From: Candidatus Omnitrophota bacterium
Lineage (GTDB): Bacteria; Hinthialibacterota; Hinthialibacteria; Hinthialibacterales; Hinthialibacteraceae
NCBI GenBank assembly: GCA_003598175.1
Contig: QZKN01000062.1
Span: 17,568 to 81,567 of the forward strand
Length of the DNA stretch: 64,000 nt
Direction: 5' to 3'
The translations under genes were made by a program, and so were the position numbers. A model generated the notes under the pieces. It was given only the letters and a program-made list of their open reading frames with translations. It was not told the DNA's origin and ran no database searches. Below are positions 37,110-46,898 of this stretch, piece by piece (positions within the stretch are counted from its first letter, which is position 1; each line of letters starts with the position of its first letter).

Positions 37110-37717
37110 AATTTTCCTCCATCATCGATTCAAGTAGCTTTCGTTAATTTGTTTTTTCCAAACGACTGTAATGATATGGCTTGGAGTTTGGATCCTTTGG
37201 ATTCCGGCAAATCATATTCTATCGACTTCTTAGGAAAGATACCACGGAATGCCTGTTGCAATACCTGCCTTTCACCATACCATAGAAAATTGGAATGATT
37301 TTGATTTTCAACAACGGTTTTGCGAATTTCTAACAAATTCTGGTTTTTTAAAAAGACTTGGTATGCGCAAATTTTGCGCATGGGGAAACACGGTTATGAG
37401 AAAAATCTGCTCAAATCGAAGGAATATCTCTCATTTTGCCTAATATGGAATTGGTTCATTTCTTGCTCTTCCATCATTAGGGTAAGAGTCTTCAAGAACA
37501 TCTCTTTTAATCGTGAATGAAAACTCCGTTTATCGTGTTCCACAACCCCGATTTTGGATGGTTACATCGCTTATAATGGCATATTTTTACATGCGCCAAC
37601 ACAGAAAGCGGATTTAAAATATTTTTGGTGGAGATGAACTTTTTTTTGTGAATCGCAGACAAATCAGGTAATGATTCGGTCTGTAATCATCGTAACATAC
37701 AATCGGAAGGAGTAGGG
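37110..37717. other. Gene-free stretch upstream of acnA and the Spy-like gene
   Basis: About 600 AT-rich bases between two divergent genes. It should hold the acnA promoter (minus) and the promoter of the Spy-like operon (plus); a TATAAT at 37572-37577 lacks a convincing -35. A short minus-strand frame at 37130-37381 was judged not a gene. No repeat or RNA was recognised. Confidence 0.5.
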
Positions 37718-38392
37718 ATGATGAAAAGGATTGCTTGGCAACTGGTAGTGGTAGCATTGGTGGTGGGCATGGCGGCCGATTTCGCTCTGGCCCAGGCGCC
37801 CCAGGGTGGAAGAGGAGGCTTCCGCGGCCGTACGGCGGAAATTCTTTGTGACGCCTTGGTGCTGAATACGGCGCAAAGCGAAAAAGTGACGGCGACGTAT
37901 CAGGAAATCAATGAAAAATTGCGAAGTGAAGCCGGCGATATGCAGAGCATGAGTCGGGAAGAACGAATGGAACAGATGACCAAGATGCAAAAAGAAGCAG
38001 CCGCCGCTTTGAAAAAAGAAATGGCGGGTACTTTATCTGAAAAAGCATTGGAAGCCATCGAACCGGTTCTTGCTCTTCGTGTCATGATGCCGGACGCGCA
38101 ATTGCGAGCGCTGCGATCCCTCGATCTCAAGGATGAACAGCGAGCAAAACTCCAACCTCTCGCCACGGAATTGACTCTGGCGATGGTTCCCTCATTCCCT
38201 CGAGGAGAGGGCGGCCCCGGTGAAGAAGCACAGAAAAAATTTGACGACGCAAAAGCTTCTTTTATGGCAAAGGCTTCTGAAATCCTGACAGGGGAACAAA
38301 ATGAAGCATGGAAAGTCAAAGCGGATGCCGTGCAGAAAGAACAGGAAGAAATGCGGCAACAAATGAGAAACCGTGGGACCAGAGGTCAATAA
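37718..38392 (+). CDS. Periplasmic Spy/CpxP-like protein (LTxxQ repeats)
   Basis: 224 residues with a signal peptide ending FALAQ|AP. The mature part is helical and polar, with LTxxQ-like motifs: LNTAQSEKV near 49, LKDEQRAKL near 140 and LTGEQNEAW near 190. Spy and CpxP use such motifs in chaperone or stress-sensing roles in the periplasm. It begins with two adjacent ATGs after GGAGTAGGG. The TolC/HlyD/MacB exporter genes follow on the same strand after 190 bases that contain a hairpin. Confidence 0.75.
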   Translation: MMKRIAWQLVVVALVVGMAADFALAQAPQGGRGGFRGRTAEILCDALVLNTAQSEKVTATYQEINEKLRSEAGDMQSMSREERMEQMTKMQKEAAAALKKEMAGTLSEKALEAIEPVLALRVMMPDAQLRALRSLDLKDEQRAKLQPLATELTLAMVPSFPRGEGGPGEEAQKKFDDAKASFMAKASEILTGEQNEAWKVKADAVQKEQEEMRQQMRNRGTRGQ

Positions 38393-38466
38393 TTCTCGAA
38401 CAAAGTGAACGGATATTCGTGAAAAACCATTTTGCATTACACTAATCACCTGATTTACATGAAAAG

Positions 38467-38534
38467 AGACGGTCTCTGGAACCGGGATCAACCATTCTTG
38501 GAGGAGCGATCTTCCGTTTCGGCGACCGTCTTTT
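38467..38534 (+). promoter_or_regulatory. Hairpin with T-rich tail ahead of the exporter operon
   Basis: AGACGGTC (38467-38474) can pair with GACCGTCT (38524-38531), followed by TTTATT; the loop is long (49 bases). GAGACGGTCTC at 38466-38476 is itself a small perfect palindrome. This may be a terminator of the Spy-like gene or an attenuator for the exporter. Confidence 0.4.
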
Positions 38535-38580
38535 ATTCTTCTGGATACATGTACTATAAACGACCGGAGGTGGATGATCG

Positions 38581-40419
38581 TTGCGAAAACATTCTTTTTA
38601 TTGCCATTCTTTGCTCTGGATGGGAATCCTGTTCCTGGCTGGCTGTTCCACAGCGGGCCGTTATCGGGAAACCATCGACAAAACCGCAGCTCAAATCATT
38701 GAACAGAAACAGATGGAAGCCCTCGGGCGAATCGAACCATTTACCATCGAAAAGCCGGAAGAGATTTTACGTAAAAAATTGATACTTGGCCAGGATCTCC
38801 TCTATAGTTCACCCGCTTCGCTGGGCGTCAAAGAAATCGAACCCATTCCCCACTGGCCGAATGACGATTATTTGTCATCAGGGAAAACAGATGCAGACGC
38901 GACCATCTCTTACAGCAGCGAACCGATAAAATTAACGCTGATCGATGCGCTGCAAATCGCCGCAAAAAACAGCCGTCAATACCAATCACAAAAAGAAAAT
39001 GTTTTCCGCGCAGCTCTGAACCTGGATTTGGCTCGCGACCGTTTTCGCAATACCTTCAATGGAAGCGTCGAAAACACCCTCGGCGCCGATTTGAGCCGAG
39101 CCGATACCAGCAGCAGTTTTAGCAATTCCGTCGTCGGTAATTTTTCAAGAAGATTGTTGAACGGAGTGAGTCTCTCCGCGCGCATCGGATTCGACATTCT
39201 GAAACTCCTGGCGCCCAATTCCTCCACGACCAAAGGATTTTTCGGAGACGCTTCGATTTCGATTCCCTTATTGCGCGGCGCCGGACGACATATCGTCGCC
39301 GAACCGTTGACCCAGTCCGAACGCGACGCCGTCTATGCCATTTACACCTTCGAACGATATAAACGGACGTTTGCCGTGAGTATTGCTCAAAGCTATTTAT
39401 CCGTACTTCAACAAATCGATCAAATTAATAATGCGGATCAGAACTATCGTCGGTTAGTGCTGACGACTCGACAAATTCGTCGTCAGGGGGACGCGGGTCT
39501 TAAGTCGCCTGTCGAAGTGGATCAAGGCATTCAAGATGAATACAGCGCCAGGCTCTCCTGGATCGGCGCCCAGTTTAGTTACCAACAAGTTTTGGATAAT
39601 TTCAAGGTTACCTTGGGTCTTCCCCCCGATGCTCACATTGAACTGGACGAAAACGAATTGCAGAGTTTGGCTGAATCCGTAAAAAAGACCATCAATCTTG
39701 ATCAGGAAATCCGCATCGATGAGGAAATTCCTCCCGCGGATGCCCCGATCGATCTGCCGCAAATCAGCCGGGAAAATGTCGGGCCGATGGAACTGGATGA
39801 AAATTATGCCATTCGTCTGGCGTTTGAAAATCGTCTGGATTTGCGCACCGCGCAAGGTAACGTATACGACGCGCAACGCGCGGTCGTTATCGCTGCTGAT
39901 AATTTGCGCGCGGAACTGACTCTGGTCGGAAGAGCAAACAACAACGACGATCTGAACTTTCATAAAGCCAGTTATAACGCGCTGCTCACCCTCGACCTCC
40001 CTATCGAACGAACGGCGGAAATTGTTTCCTATCGCAATAGTTTGATCAGTTTGGAACGCGCCGTCCGTGATTTGCAGGATCTTGAGGATGGGATAAAATT
40101 AGATATACGAAGCCAACTGCGGGATATGCTGGAATCCCGCGAAAATTTACAGATCGCCGCCCAGTCGGTGACATTGGCCGATCGCCGCGTGAAAAGCATG
40201 AATCTGTATCTCGAATGGGGGCAGCGGCAGATTCGAGATTTGTTGGAAGCGCAGCGAGCTCTTCTTCAAAGCCAAAACTCACTCACACGGGCGATCGTGA
40301 ATTATCGGATGGCCGAACTACGCTTGCAAAGCGATCTCGGCGTCCTGCAAGTGGACGAAAACGGATTATGGACAGAATTCTCCCCCGGAGGTGTTACCCA
40401 TGATAACGAATCAGAATAA
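38581..40419 (+). CDS. TolC-family outer-membrane efflux lipoprotein
   Basis: 612 residues. A lipoprotein signal (MGILFLAGCS) would acylate Cys near residue 21. Two TolC/OEP repeats follow: one from LTLIDALQIAAKNSRQYQ (near 118) and one from LDENYAIRLAFENRLDLRTAQG (near 402), each a pair of long periplasmic helices with beta strands that form the barrel. Start is TTG at 38581, supported by GGAGGTGG at 6 bases and no in-frame ATG nearby. It supplies the outer-membrane channel of the exporter encoded downstream, whose first codons overlap its end by 20 bases. Confidence 0.87.
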   Translation: MRKHSFYCHSLLWMGILFLAGCSTAGRYRETIDKTAAQIIEQKQMEALGRIEPFTIEKPEEILRKKLILGQDLLYSSPASLGVKEIEPIPHWPNDDYLSSGKTDADATISYSSEPIKLTLIDALQIAAKNSRQYQSQKENVFRAALNLDLARDRFRNTFNGSVENTLGADLSRADTSSSFSNSVVGNFSRRLLNGVSLSARIGFDILKLLAPNSSTTKGFFGDASISIPLLRGAGRHIVAEPLTQSERDAVYAIYTFERYKRTFAVSIAQSYLSVLQQIDQINNADQNYRRLVLTTRQIRRQGDAGLKSPVEVDQGIQDEYSARLSWIGAQFSYQQVLDNFKVTLGLPPDAHIELDENELQSLAESVKKTINLDQEIRIDEEIPPADAPIDLPQISRENVGPMELDENYAIRLAFENRLDLRTAQGNVYDAQRAVVIAADNLRAELTLVGRANNNDDLNFHKASYNALLTLDLPIERTAEIVSYRNSLISLERAVRDLQDLEDGIKLDIRSQLRDMLESRENLQIAAQSVTLADRRVKSMNLYLEWGQRQIRDLLEAQRALLQSQNSLTRAIVNYRMAELRLQSDLGVLQVDENGLWTEFSPGGVTHDNESE

Positions 40420-42433
40420 ACGTTCGAAGAAAATAATTAATCGCGGCGCTTTTTGGATTGCCCTGTTGATCATCGTGGCCATCGTCGGTTTCAGTTATGC
40501 CACCATCAACAGCCGTCTGGGCGAGGGATCTTTAATCGACCAGCCGACGTACGAAGTGCAGCAAGGCCCTTTAACCATCAGCATCGCAGTTTCGGGAACC
40601 ATCCAGCCGCGGGAAACGATCGTTTTGCAAAGTGAACTCGAAGGGCAGAATGCCATTCTCTTTCTCGTGCCGGAAGGCGCGCGGGTCAAGCAAGGGGAGT
40701 TGCTCATCGAGTTGGATGCCAGCACCTTGCAGGACAATCTCGTCGATCAGCAGATCCGAGTGCAAAATGCCGAAGCGGCTTACATCAATGCCCGTGAAAA
40801 TCTGGCCATTGTCGAAAATCAGGCGCAAAGCGATATCGATGCGGCCGAATTGGTTTATAAATTCGCCATTCAGGATCTGCGGCAATATTTGGAGGGAGAA
40901 TTTCCCAAACAGGAAAAAGAATACCAACAGCAGATCGCTGTGAGAGAAGAAGAGTTGAATCAGGCTCAAAATGATCTGAAATGGTCGGACATCCTTTTCA
41001 AGGAAAAATATCTGTCCGAATCCGAACTAAAAAAAGCGGAAATCTCGACGCAGAAAACAAAGCTGAGTCTGGACATGGCCACGGCGGATCTGGGTCTGTT
41101 GAAAGATTTTACCTTCCACCGACAGGTCGCCAAATTGACCAGCGACGTGACGCAGGCGGAAATGGCGCTGGAACGCACCCAACGTAAAGCATCCGCAAAC
41201 ATCGTGCAGGCATCCACCGAACTGCAGGCGAAAAAGGCGGAATGGGATCAGCAAATCAACAAATTGAAAAAAATGCAGGATCAGATTTCCAAGGCGAAAA
41301 TTTATGCGCCGATGGACGGACTGGTCGTTTACGCCGCCAGCGCTCGCCGCGGCGGTTTTCGCTTTAATGAAGAACCGCTGGACATCGGCCAAACGGTTCG
41401 TGAACGTCAGGAATTACTACGCCTTCCCACAACCTCTTCTTATGTGGTCGAAGTGAAGATTCACGAATCGAGTTTGGATAAAGTCCGCGTCGACCTGCCG
41501 GTGCGAATCACAGTCGACGCCTTGCCCGGCAAAGTCTTTACCGGCAAAGTGGCATCCATCGCGCCGCTTCCCGATTCCCAAAGCATGTTTATGAATCAGG
41601 ACATCAAGGTATATAATACGCAGATTTACGTCGATGGAAACGGCGACGAGTTGCGTAGCGGCATGAGCTGCCAGGCGAAAATTATCGTCGACCAGTTCAA
41701 GGATGCCTTGTATATCCCGGTCCTGGCGGTTCTGCGCGTCGGCGGCAAACACACCGTCTATGTGGTCAAAGGCAACACCATGGAACCGCGTGAAGTGGAA
41801 TTGGGGCCCGACAATAATCGATTGGCGCAAATCAAAAGCGGTTTGGAAAAAGGAGAAAAAGTATTACTTACGCCTCCGCTCGCTTCCGCCGCCGTGATGG
41901 ATGAAAAATACGACGAGGAATTCGTTATCCCGGAAAAAAAGGAGACTATAAGCGAATCGGCCGGGCTAAAACCATCTACGGATGATTCCGATTTGACGAA
42001 TCGACCGCCTGATCCTGGCGCGGAAGCGCCTGGCGCGAGGATGAGAGGCCCAGGTGGAGAAGGACGACCTGATTTCCAGAACATGACGCCCGAACAGCAG
42101 GAACAGGCGCGTCAACGCTTCATGGAAAATATGACGCCCGAACAACGGGAACAAATGGAACAGATGCGAAAACGCTTTGAAAGCATGACCCCGGAACAAC
42201 GGGAAGAAGCGATGCGACAAAGAGGAGGCGGCGGACAATTACCCGGATTCGGTGGTGAAGGCAGAGGCGGCGGCCGCTCGGACTCCCAAAATCTGACTCC
42301 CGAACAACAGGAAGAAAGACGCCAACGCTTTCAAAACATGACGCCGGAGGAACGGGAACAACGACGCCAGCAACGAGCACAACAAGGGCAAGGACAAGAA
42401 CAAAACCGGCCGAGAGGCGGGAATCCGGAATAA
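40400..42433 (+). CDS. HlyD/MacA-type periplasmic adaptor with a C-terminal TPEQ repeat tail
   Basis: 677 residues. A single membrane helix (WIALLIIVAIVGFSYA, residues 17-32) precedes a biotinyl-lipoyl half-motif, a long coiled coil (about 120-310) and beta-barrel domains; the IYAPMDGLVVYAAS strand is near 305. Family adaptors end near residue 500. Here a further 160 residues form a proline-rich linker and five copies of MTPEQ-like repeats rich in Gln, Arg and Glu with GGG tracts. Start at ATG 40400 with GGAGGTG before it. It bridges the TolC-type channel and the ABC transporter encoded next. Confidence 0.87.
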   Translation: MITNQNKRSKKIINRGAFWIALLIIVAIVGFSYATINSRLGEGSLIDQPTYEVQQGPLTISIAVSGTIQPRETIVLQSELEGQNAILFLVPEGARVKQGELLIELDASTLQDNLVDQQIRVQNAEAAYINARENLAIVENQAQSDIDAAELVYKFAIQDLRQYLEGEFPKQEKEYQQQIAVREEELNQAQNDLKWSDILFKEKYLSESELKKAEISTQKTKLSLDMATADLGLLKDFTFHRQVAKLTSDVTQAEMALERTQRKASANIVQASTELQAKKAEWDQQINKLKKMQDQISKAKIYAPMDGLVVYAASARRGGFRFNEEPLDIGQTVRERQELLRLPTTSSYVVEVKIHESSLDKVRVDLPVRITVDALPGKVFTGKVASIAPLPDSQSMFMNQDIKVYNTQIYVDGNGDELRSGMSCQAKIIVDQFKDALYIPVLAVLRVGGKHTVYVVKGNTMEPREVELGPDNNRLAQIKSGLEKGEKVLLTPPLASAAVMDEKYDEEFVIPEKKETISESAGLKPSTDDSDLTNRPPDPGAEAPGARMRGPGGEGRPDFQNMTPEQQEQARQRFMENMTPEQREQMEQMRKRFESMTPEQREEAMRQRGGGGQLPGFGGEGRGGGRSDSQNLTPEQQEERRQRFQNMTPEEREQRRQQRAQQGQGQEQNRPRGGNPE

Positions 42434-42434
42434 A

Positions 42435-43142
42435 ATGGATATAGCTAACTATCTTAACGGCGCTGCAGCGCAACTTGAAAATGTCCATAAAACCTATCAA
42501 ATGGGCATCCAACAAGTGAAAGCCCTGTCCGGCGTCAGCATCGCTTTCGAAAAGGGAAGTTTTTGGGCTATTCTCGGTCCCAGCGGATCGGGTAAAAGCA
42601 CGATGTTGAATCTGCTCGGCTGCCTTGATCGTCCTTCCGAGGGACGATACATACTGAACGGACACGACGTCAGCACATTGGATGATGATCAACTCAGTGA
42701 GATGCGCCTTAATCATCTGGGATTTATCTTTCAGAGTTTTAACCTGATTCCACAATCAACCGTCGAAGAGAACATCCAACTCCCGCTCTACTATCAAGGC
42801 TGGGATCCGGAAGAGAGCACGGAAAGAGCGCGTGAACTGGCCAGCAAGGTAGGCCTGGAAGATCGGTTGAACCACCGCCCGATGGAATTATCCGGAGGAC
42901 AGCAACAGCGAGTTGCCGTCGCCAGAGCGCTCGCCAACGATCCCGCAATTCTCCTGGCCGATGAACCGACCGGAAATCTGGATTCTCACACCGGCATTGA
43001 GATCATGAAACTGCTTCAGGAACTCAATCAGCAAGGGAAAACGGTTATCATGGTCACTCATGAGCAGGATATCGCGGCCTTTGCCCAACACCGCATGTAT
43101 ATGAAAGACGGCTTAATCGAACGAATCGAAGGTATGAACTGA
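42435..43142 (+). CDS. ABC transporter ATPase, MacB/LolD type
   Basis: 235 residues with all nucleotide-binding motifs: Walker [17 protein letters not shown] near 49, Q-loop FIFQSFNL near 97, signature [15 protein letters not shown] near 152, Walker [15 protein letters not shown] near 172 and H-loop VTHEQ near 207. Powers the permease that follows, whose ATG shares one base with this stop. Tripartite MacAB-TolC-like systems export drugs, toxins or peptides; the substrate here is unknown. Confidence 0.93.
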   Translation: MDIANYLNGAAAQLENVHKTYQMGIQQVKALSGVSIAFEKGSFWAILGPSGSGKSTMLNLLGCLDRPSEGRYILNGHDVSTLDDDQLSEMRLNHLGFIFQSFNLIPQSTVEENIQLPLYYQGWDPEESTERARELASKVGLEDRLNHRPMELSGGQQQRVAVARALANDPAILLADEPTGNLDSHTGIEIMKLLQELNQQGKTVIMVTHEQDIAAFAQHRMYMKDGLIERIEGMN

Positions 43143-44410
43143 TGTACTATAACAAGCATATTCGTGAAGTGAAATTGGGCGTGAAAAATCTCCTTTTGCA
43201 TAAGCTCCGATCGTTTCTTACCATGTTGGGCGTGGTCTTCGGCGTGGGCAGCGTGATTGCCATGTTGGCGGTCGGCGAGGGCGCCAGCAAGGAAGCGCTT
43301 GATCGCATCCGCAAATTGGGCAGCCAGAACATCATTATCTCGTCCGCCAAATCCATCGAGGAAGAATCCCAAACCAACGTGCGCAGCATGATGAGCGTGT
43401 ATGGCCTGTTATACGAAGATGAAATTCGTCTTCGCGTAACCTTCCCCATGATAAAAAATACGGTCCCGGTCAAGGAAGTTCGCAAGGAGGGACGGTTGGG
43501 TGAACGGGCAATGGAATTGCGGGTCGTGGGCACCACGCCCCGATGGTTCGATCTGATTCAACGACCGCTCGTTGCCGGACGCGTGCTCGCGCAGCTCGAT
43601 TTCGAAACCAAATCCAACGTGGTCGTACTGACCGAACATGGTGTGCGAAAATTACTTGCCGGTCAAAACACCATCGGCCAAACCTTGCGCCTCGGCGGGG
43701 AATACTTCGAAGTGGTCGGCATCGTGCAGAACGCGGGCAACATCGGCGGCGACATCCAGACGCCGGATCAGGAAATCGACGCTTATATTCCCATCAACGT
43801 GGCAAGGGAACGATATGGCGATATCTTAACCAAAAACTTATCCGGTACGCGTTCGATGGAAAAAGTGGAATTGCATCAAATCATTGCCGAAGTGGATTCC
43901 ACCGAACATGTCGAAGCAACTGCATCCGGAATCGAATCGATGCTGAAACTATTTCATAAAAAAGAAGATTATAAGATCAGCGTCCCTTTGACCCTTTTAC
44001 GGCAGGCGGAAGCCACCAAACGGACATTTAACATCGTGCTCGGATCGATCGCCGGAATCAGCCTGCTCGTCGGCGGCATCGGCATCATGAACATCATGCT
44101 CGCGTCGGTGACCGAACGCACGCGGGAAATCGGAATTCGCCGCGCCATCGGCGCCAAGAAAAAGCAGATCATCACCCAATTCCTGATCGAAACCGTCGTC
44201 CTCTCCACCACCGGTGGACTCATTGGCATGGGTTTGGGGCTGCTCATTCCCTTTCTGATCACACTGTTAGCCGGCATGCCAACCGTGGTCAGCGCGTTCA
44301 GTTTGGCGTTGTCGCTCGGCATCAGCATGGCCGTCGGCATCATTTTCGGAATCTATCCCGCCATCCGCGCCTCCAATCTCGACCCGATTGTCGCATTGCG
44401 GCATGAATAA
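43142..44410 (+). CDS. ABC transporter permease, MacB/FtsX type
   Basis: 422 residues. The N-terminal helix LRSFLTMLGVVFGVGSVIAML (residues 23-43), a periplasmic MacB-like domain (about 50-290) and three C-terminal helices (near 300-320, 345-370, 380-405) form the FtsX fold. The block SVTERTREIGIRRAIGAKK near 325 is the family coupling region, and the end YPAIRASNLDPIVALRHE is typical. Last gene of the TolC-HlyD-ATPase-permease operon. Confidence 0.93.
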   Translation: MYYNKHIREVKLGVKNLLLHKLRSFLTMLGVVFGVGSVIAMLAVGEGASKEALDRIRKLGSQNIIISSAKSIEEESQTNVRSMMSVYGLLYEDEIRLRVTFPMIKNTVPVKEVRKEGRLGERAMELRVVGTTPRWFDLIQRPLVAGRVLAQLDFETKSNVVVLTEHGVRKLLAGQNTIGQTLRLGGEYFEVVGIVQNAGNIGGDIQTPDQEIDAYIPINVARERYGDILTKNLSGTRSMEKVELHQIIAEVDSTEHVEATASGIESMLKLFHKKEDYKISVPLTLLRQAEATKRTFNIVLGSIAGISLLVGGIGIMNIMLASVTERTREIGIRRAIGAKKKQIITQFLIETVVLSTTGGLIGMGLGLLIPFLITLLAGMPTVVSAFSLALSLGISMAVGIIFGIYPAIRASNLDPIVALRHE

Positions 44411-44473
44411 AGAAGAGGAACATTTCATGATCGGATAAAAAACGAAAGTTCGGATATACGCTATCGTGTGCCA

Positions 44474-44500
44474 TTGACTCTTCTCCATATCGGATATACT
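44474..44500 (+). promoter_or_regulatory. Possible promoter of the 44535 gene
   Basis: TTGACT (44474-44479), 15 bases, TATACT (44495-44500). Good hexamers but a short spacer. Confidence 0.35.
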
Positions 44501-44534
44501 TCTGCCATTACAATCCTCCGACGATCCAATAATC

Positions 44535-44852
44535 ATGAGCAAGCGGCGCGAACAATACGAAAATGGACTCGAACGCCTTTTCGGCTTCCTTGCAATTCTT
44601 TCGAATGAAAAAGAATTGCCTACAATAAAAGAAATTCGGGCGGAAATCGATGCGATCCGTTCCTTGCGTCCCTTCAAGATCAACATCTCGATTCCGCCTC
44701 ATCTCTCCGATACAGAAAACGGATTTTTCTTTCTGGTCAACGAAACCTATGAGCGATACGATGATAACTTTCCACAGGAACTCGATATTCTGCTCCTGCC
44801 GGCATCGCTCCACAACCGGAAAGAACTGGATAAATTCATCACGACGCAGTAA
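44535..44852 (+). CDS. Hypothetical protein, 105 residues
   Basis: No recognised family. Soluble, with a charged helical first half (SKRREQYENGLERLFGFLAIL) and FKINISIPPHLSDTENGFFFL beta-like middle. There is no clear ribosome site before the ATG, so leadered or leaderless translation from the nearby promoter is possible. It lies 24 bases ahead of the ACT-domain gene on the same strand. Confidence 0.5.
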   Translation: MSKRREQYENGLERLFGFLAILSNEKELPTIKEIRAEIDAIRSLRPFKINISIPPHLSDTENGFFFLVNETYERYDDNFPQELDILLLPASLHNRKELDKFITTQ

Positions 44853-44876
44853 TTGATTTATGAACGGAGATCGAAT

Positions 44877-45452
44877 GTGAAACGCCATGTTATTTCAGTT
44901 CTCGCGCCCGACCGGGTGGGGATCGTAAAATCCATCACTACCGCCATCACCAATTTGGGCGGCAATATCGACGGCATGAGCCAAACCGTCGTGCATGGGT
45001 ATTTTACGATTATTCTCACCGCCACATTTAACAAGACGCTCATACAGGATGAAATTCGCGAAGCCATTCTCGCGCAATTCGATGAAAATGACGCCTCTGT
45101 CATTGTTCGTCCATTTGAAGAATCTCTCGAGACGCGATGCCATGAAGAACACGAACGTTATATCCTGACCATAACCGGCAAGGATCGCCCCGGCATCCTC
45201 AAAACGCTTACGACCTATCTTTACGAGAGCAATATCAATATCGAAGATTATTATTTCACCATTCAAGGCGAACATGTGACGCACATCGGTGAAATCACGA
45301 TTCCACGGGAACTCGACATCAAACAATTGCAGGGGGAATTGCAAACGCTGCTGTCCTCGATCGACTTGATTGCAACCTTGCAACACGAGAACATTTTCCG
45401 CGCCACGAGTGAGATTTACTCGATCCGGCAGCTATTGAAAGGAAAATCATGA
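44877..45452 (+). CDS. ACT-domain protein, GcvR-like
   Basis: 191 residues with two ACT domains. The first begins RHVISVLAPDRVGIVKSIT and the second YILTITGKDRPGILKTLTTYL near 97; each contains the glycine-containing DRxGI turn that binds small effectors such as amino acids. Start taken at GTG 44877, with GGAG 7 bases ahead; an in-frame TTG at 44853 has none. The stop overlaps the next gene's ATG, and ACT plus UPF0210 is a widespread conserved pair. Possibly a sensor for that partner. Confidence 0.87.
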   Translation: MKRHVISVLAPDRVGIVKSITTAITNLGGNIDGMSQTVVHGYFTIILTATFNKTLIQDEIREAILAQFDENDASVIVRPFEESLETRCHEEHERYILTITGKDRPGILKTLTTYLYESNINIEDYYFTIQGEHVTHIGEITIPRELDIKQLQGELQTLLSSIDLIATLQHENIFRATSEIYSIRQLLKGKS

Positions 45453-46822
45453 GACGAATCGACGATATCCTGAATACCGTTCGCATGTTCGAGGAAGAAA
45501 ATCTCGACGTCCGCACCGTCACGATGGGGATCAACATCGACGAATGCTCGTGTGAGAACATCGAAAGAACTTCGCTATCCGTCTACAAAAAAATTCTATC
45601 CTGCGCGCGCGACCTGGTTTCCGTGTGTAACAATTTGACGACGAAATACGGCATTCCCATCATCAACAAACGCCTGGCCATTTCTCCCGCCAGCCGTTTG
45701 TTGGAAGGACGCAACGAAGCAGACGCGATTCATCTGGCTCACGCACTCGATCGCGCCGCCGCCGATGTGCACGTCGATCTGATCGGCGGCTTCACCGCGC
45801 TGGTTCATAAAGGCATGACGGATGGGGAAGCGTTGTTGATTCGCTCCTTGCCGAACGTTTTGGCCAAAACGCAGCGGCTTTGTTCCTCCATCAACGTCGG
45901 CACCACCAAAGCCGGCATGAACGTGGATGCAATCCGCATCGTCAGCGACACGATCCTCGAGATTGCCCAGGCGACAAAAGACAAAAACGGCTTCGGCTGC
46001 GCCAAACTCGTGGTGTTCACCAACATTCCCGAAGACAATCCCTTCATGGCGGGCGCATTTCTCGGTGCGGGAGAGGCCTCCTGCGTGATCAACGTCGGCG
46101 TCAGCGGTCCCGGCGTCGTCAAACGCGCAGTGGAACGTCTGATCAAGGACTCCCCCGACGTCACCCTCGACGAAATCGCCGAGGAAATCAAACATACGGC
46201 CTTTCGCGTGACGCGAACAGGGGAACTGATCGGCCGGGAAGTGGCGACGAAGCTGGGGGTTCAATTCGGCGTACTGGATTTGTCGCTCGCGCCCACGCCG
46301 AAAGTGGGCGACAGCGTCGGAGAAATCTATCAGGCGATGGGCATTGAAAAAATCGGCGCGCCCGGCACTACCGCCGCCGTCGCTTTGCTCAACGACGCCG
46401 TCAAGAAAGGTGGAATCTTCGCCTCGTCCTCGGTCGGCGGCCTATCCGGCGCGTTTTTGCCGGTCATGGAAGACCATGCGTTGGCCGAGGCGGTGAAAAA
46501 CGGTTCGTTGACGCTGGAAAAACTGGAAGCCATGACCGCCGTCTGTTCCGTCGGGCTGGATATGTTCCTGCTGCCCGGCGATGTGGATGCTTCGACTCTC
46601 TGCGGCATTATCATGGACGAAGCCGCCATCGGCATCGCCAACAACAAAACCACCGCGGTTCGCGTCATCCCCGTTCCCGGCAAAAAAGAGGGGGAATACG
46701 TCGATTTTGGCGGTCTGTTCGGCGCAGGGACGGTCACCAACGTCGTCTCGCCTGATGGCAGCAAGGCGTTTACCCAACGCGGCGGGCATATCCCCGCGCC
46801 GATTAATAGCTTGAAGAATTGA
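45449..46822 (+). CDS. UPF0210 (DUF711/PFL-family) protein
   Basis: 457 residues, full length. Family features include DVRTVTMGINIDECS near residue 24, FLGAGEASCVINVGVSGPG near 205 and SSVGGLSGAFLPVMEDHAL near 325. The fold resembles pyruvate formate-lyase/ribonucleotide reductase barrels but it lacks a recognised glycyl-radical loop. Biological role unproven. Translationally coupled to the ACT-domain gene by a 4-base overlap. Confidence 0.9.
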   Translation: MRRIDDILNTVRMFEEENLDVRTVTMGINIDECSCENIERTSLSVYKKILSCARDLVSVCNNLTTKYGIPIINKRLAISPASRLLEGRNEADAIHLAHALDRAAADVHVDLIGGFTALVHKGMTDGEALLIRSLPNVLAKTQRLCSSINVGTTKAGMNVDAIRIVSDTILEIAQATKDKNGFGCAKLVVFTNIPEDNPFMAGAFLGAGEASCVINVGVSGPGVVKRAVERLIKDSPDVTLDEIAEEIKHTAFRVTRTGELIGREVATKLGVQFGVLDLSLAPTPKVGDSVGEIYQAMGIEKIGAPGTTAAVALLNDAVKKGGIFASSSVGGLSGAFLPVMEDHALAEAVKNGSLTLEKLEAMTAVCSVGLDMFLLPGDVDASTLCGIIMDEAAIGIANNKTTAVRVIPVPGKKEGEYVDFGGLFGAGTVTNVVSPDGSKAFTQRGGHIPAPINSLKN

Positions 46823-46898
46823 TAACAATTCATCATCACGTAAACAGGCTGGCTTGCAAAACCTTAATTAACGGATTTTCATAGGAGATTCACGCCGA

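Noticed and set aside
37130..37381. Minus-strand 83-residue frame with a faint resemblance to the RNA polymerase beta N-terminus (VLQQAFRGIFPKK)
   Set aside because: Resemblance is short and not followed by other beta-subunit features; no ribosome site and AT-rich surroundings, so it is treated as chance.
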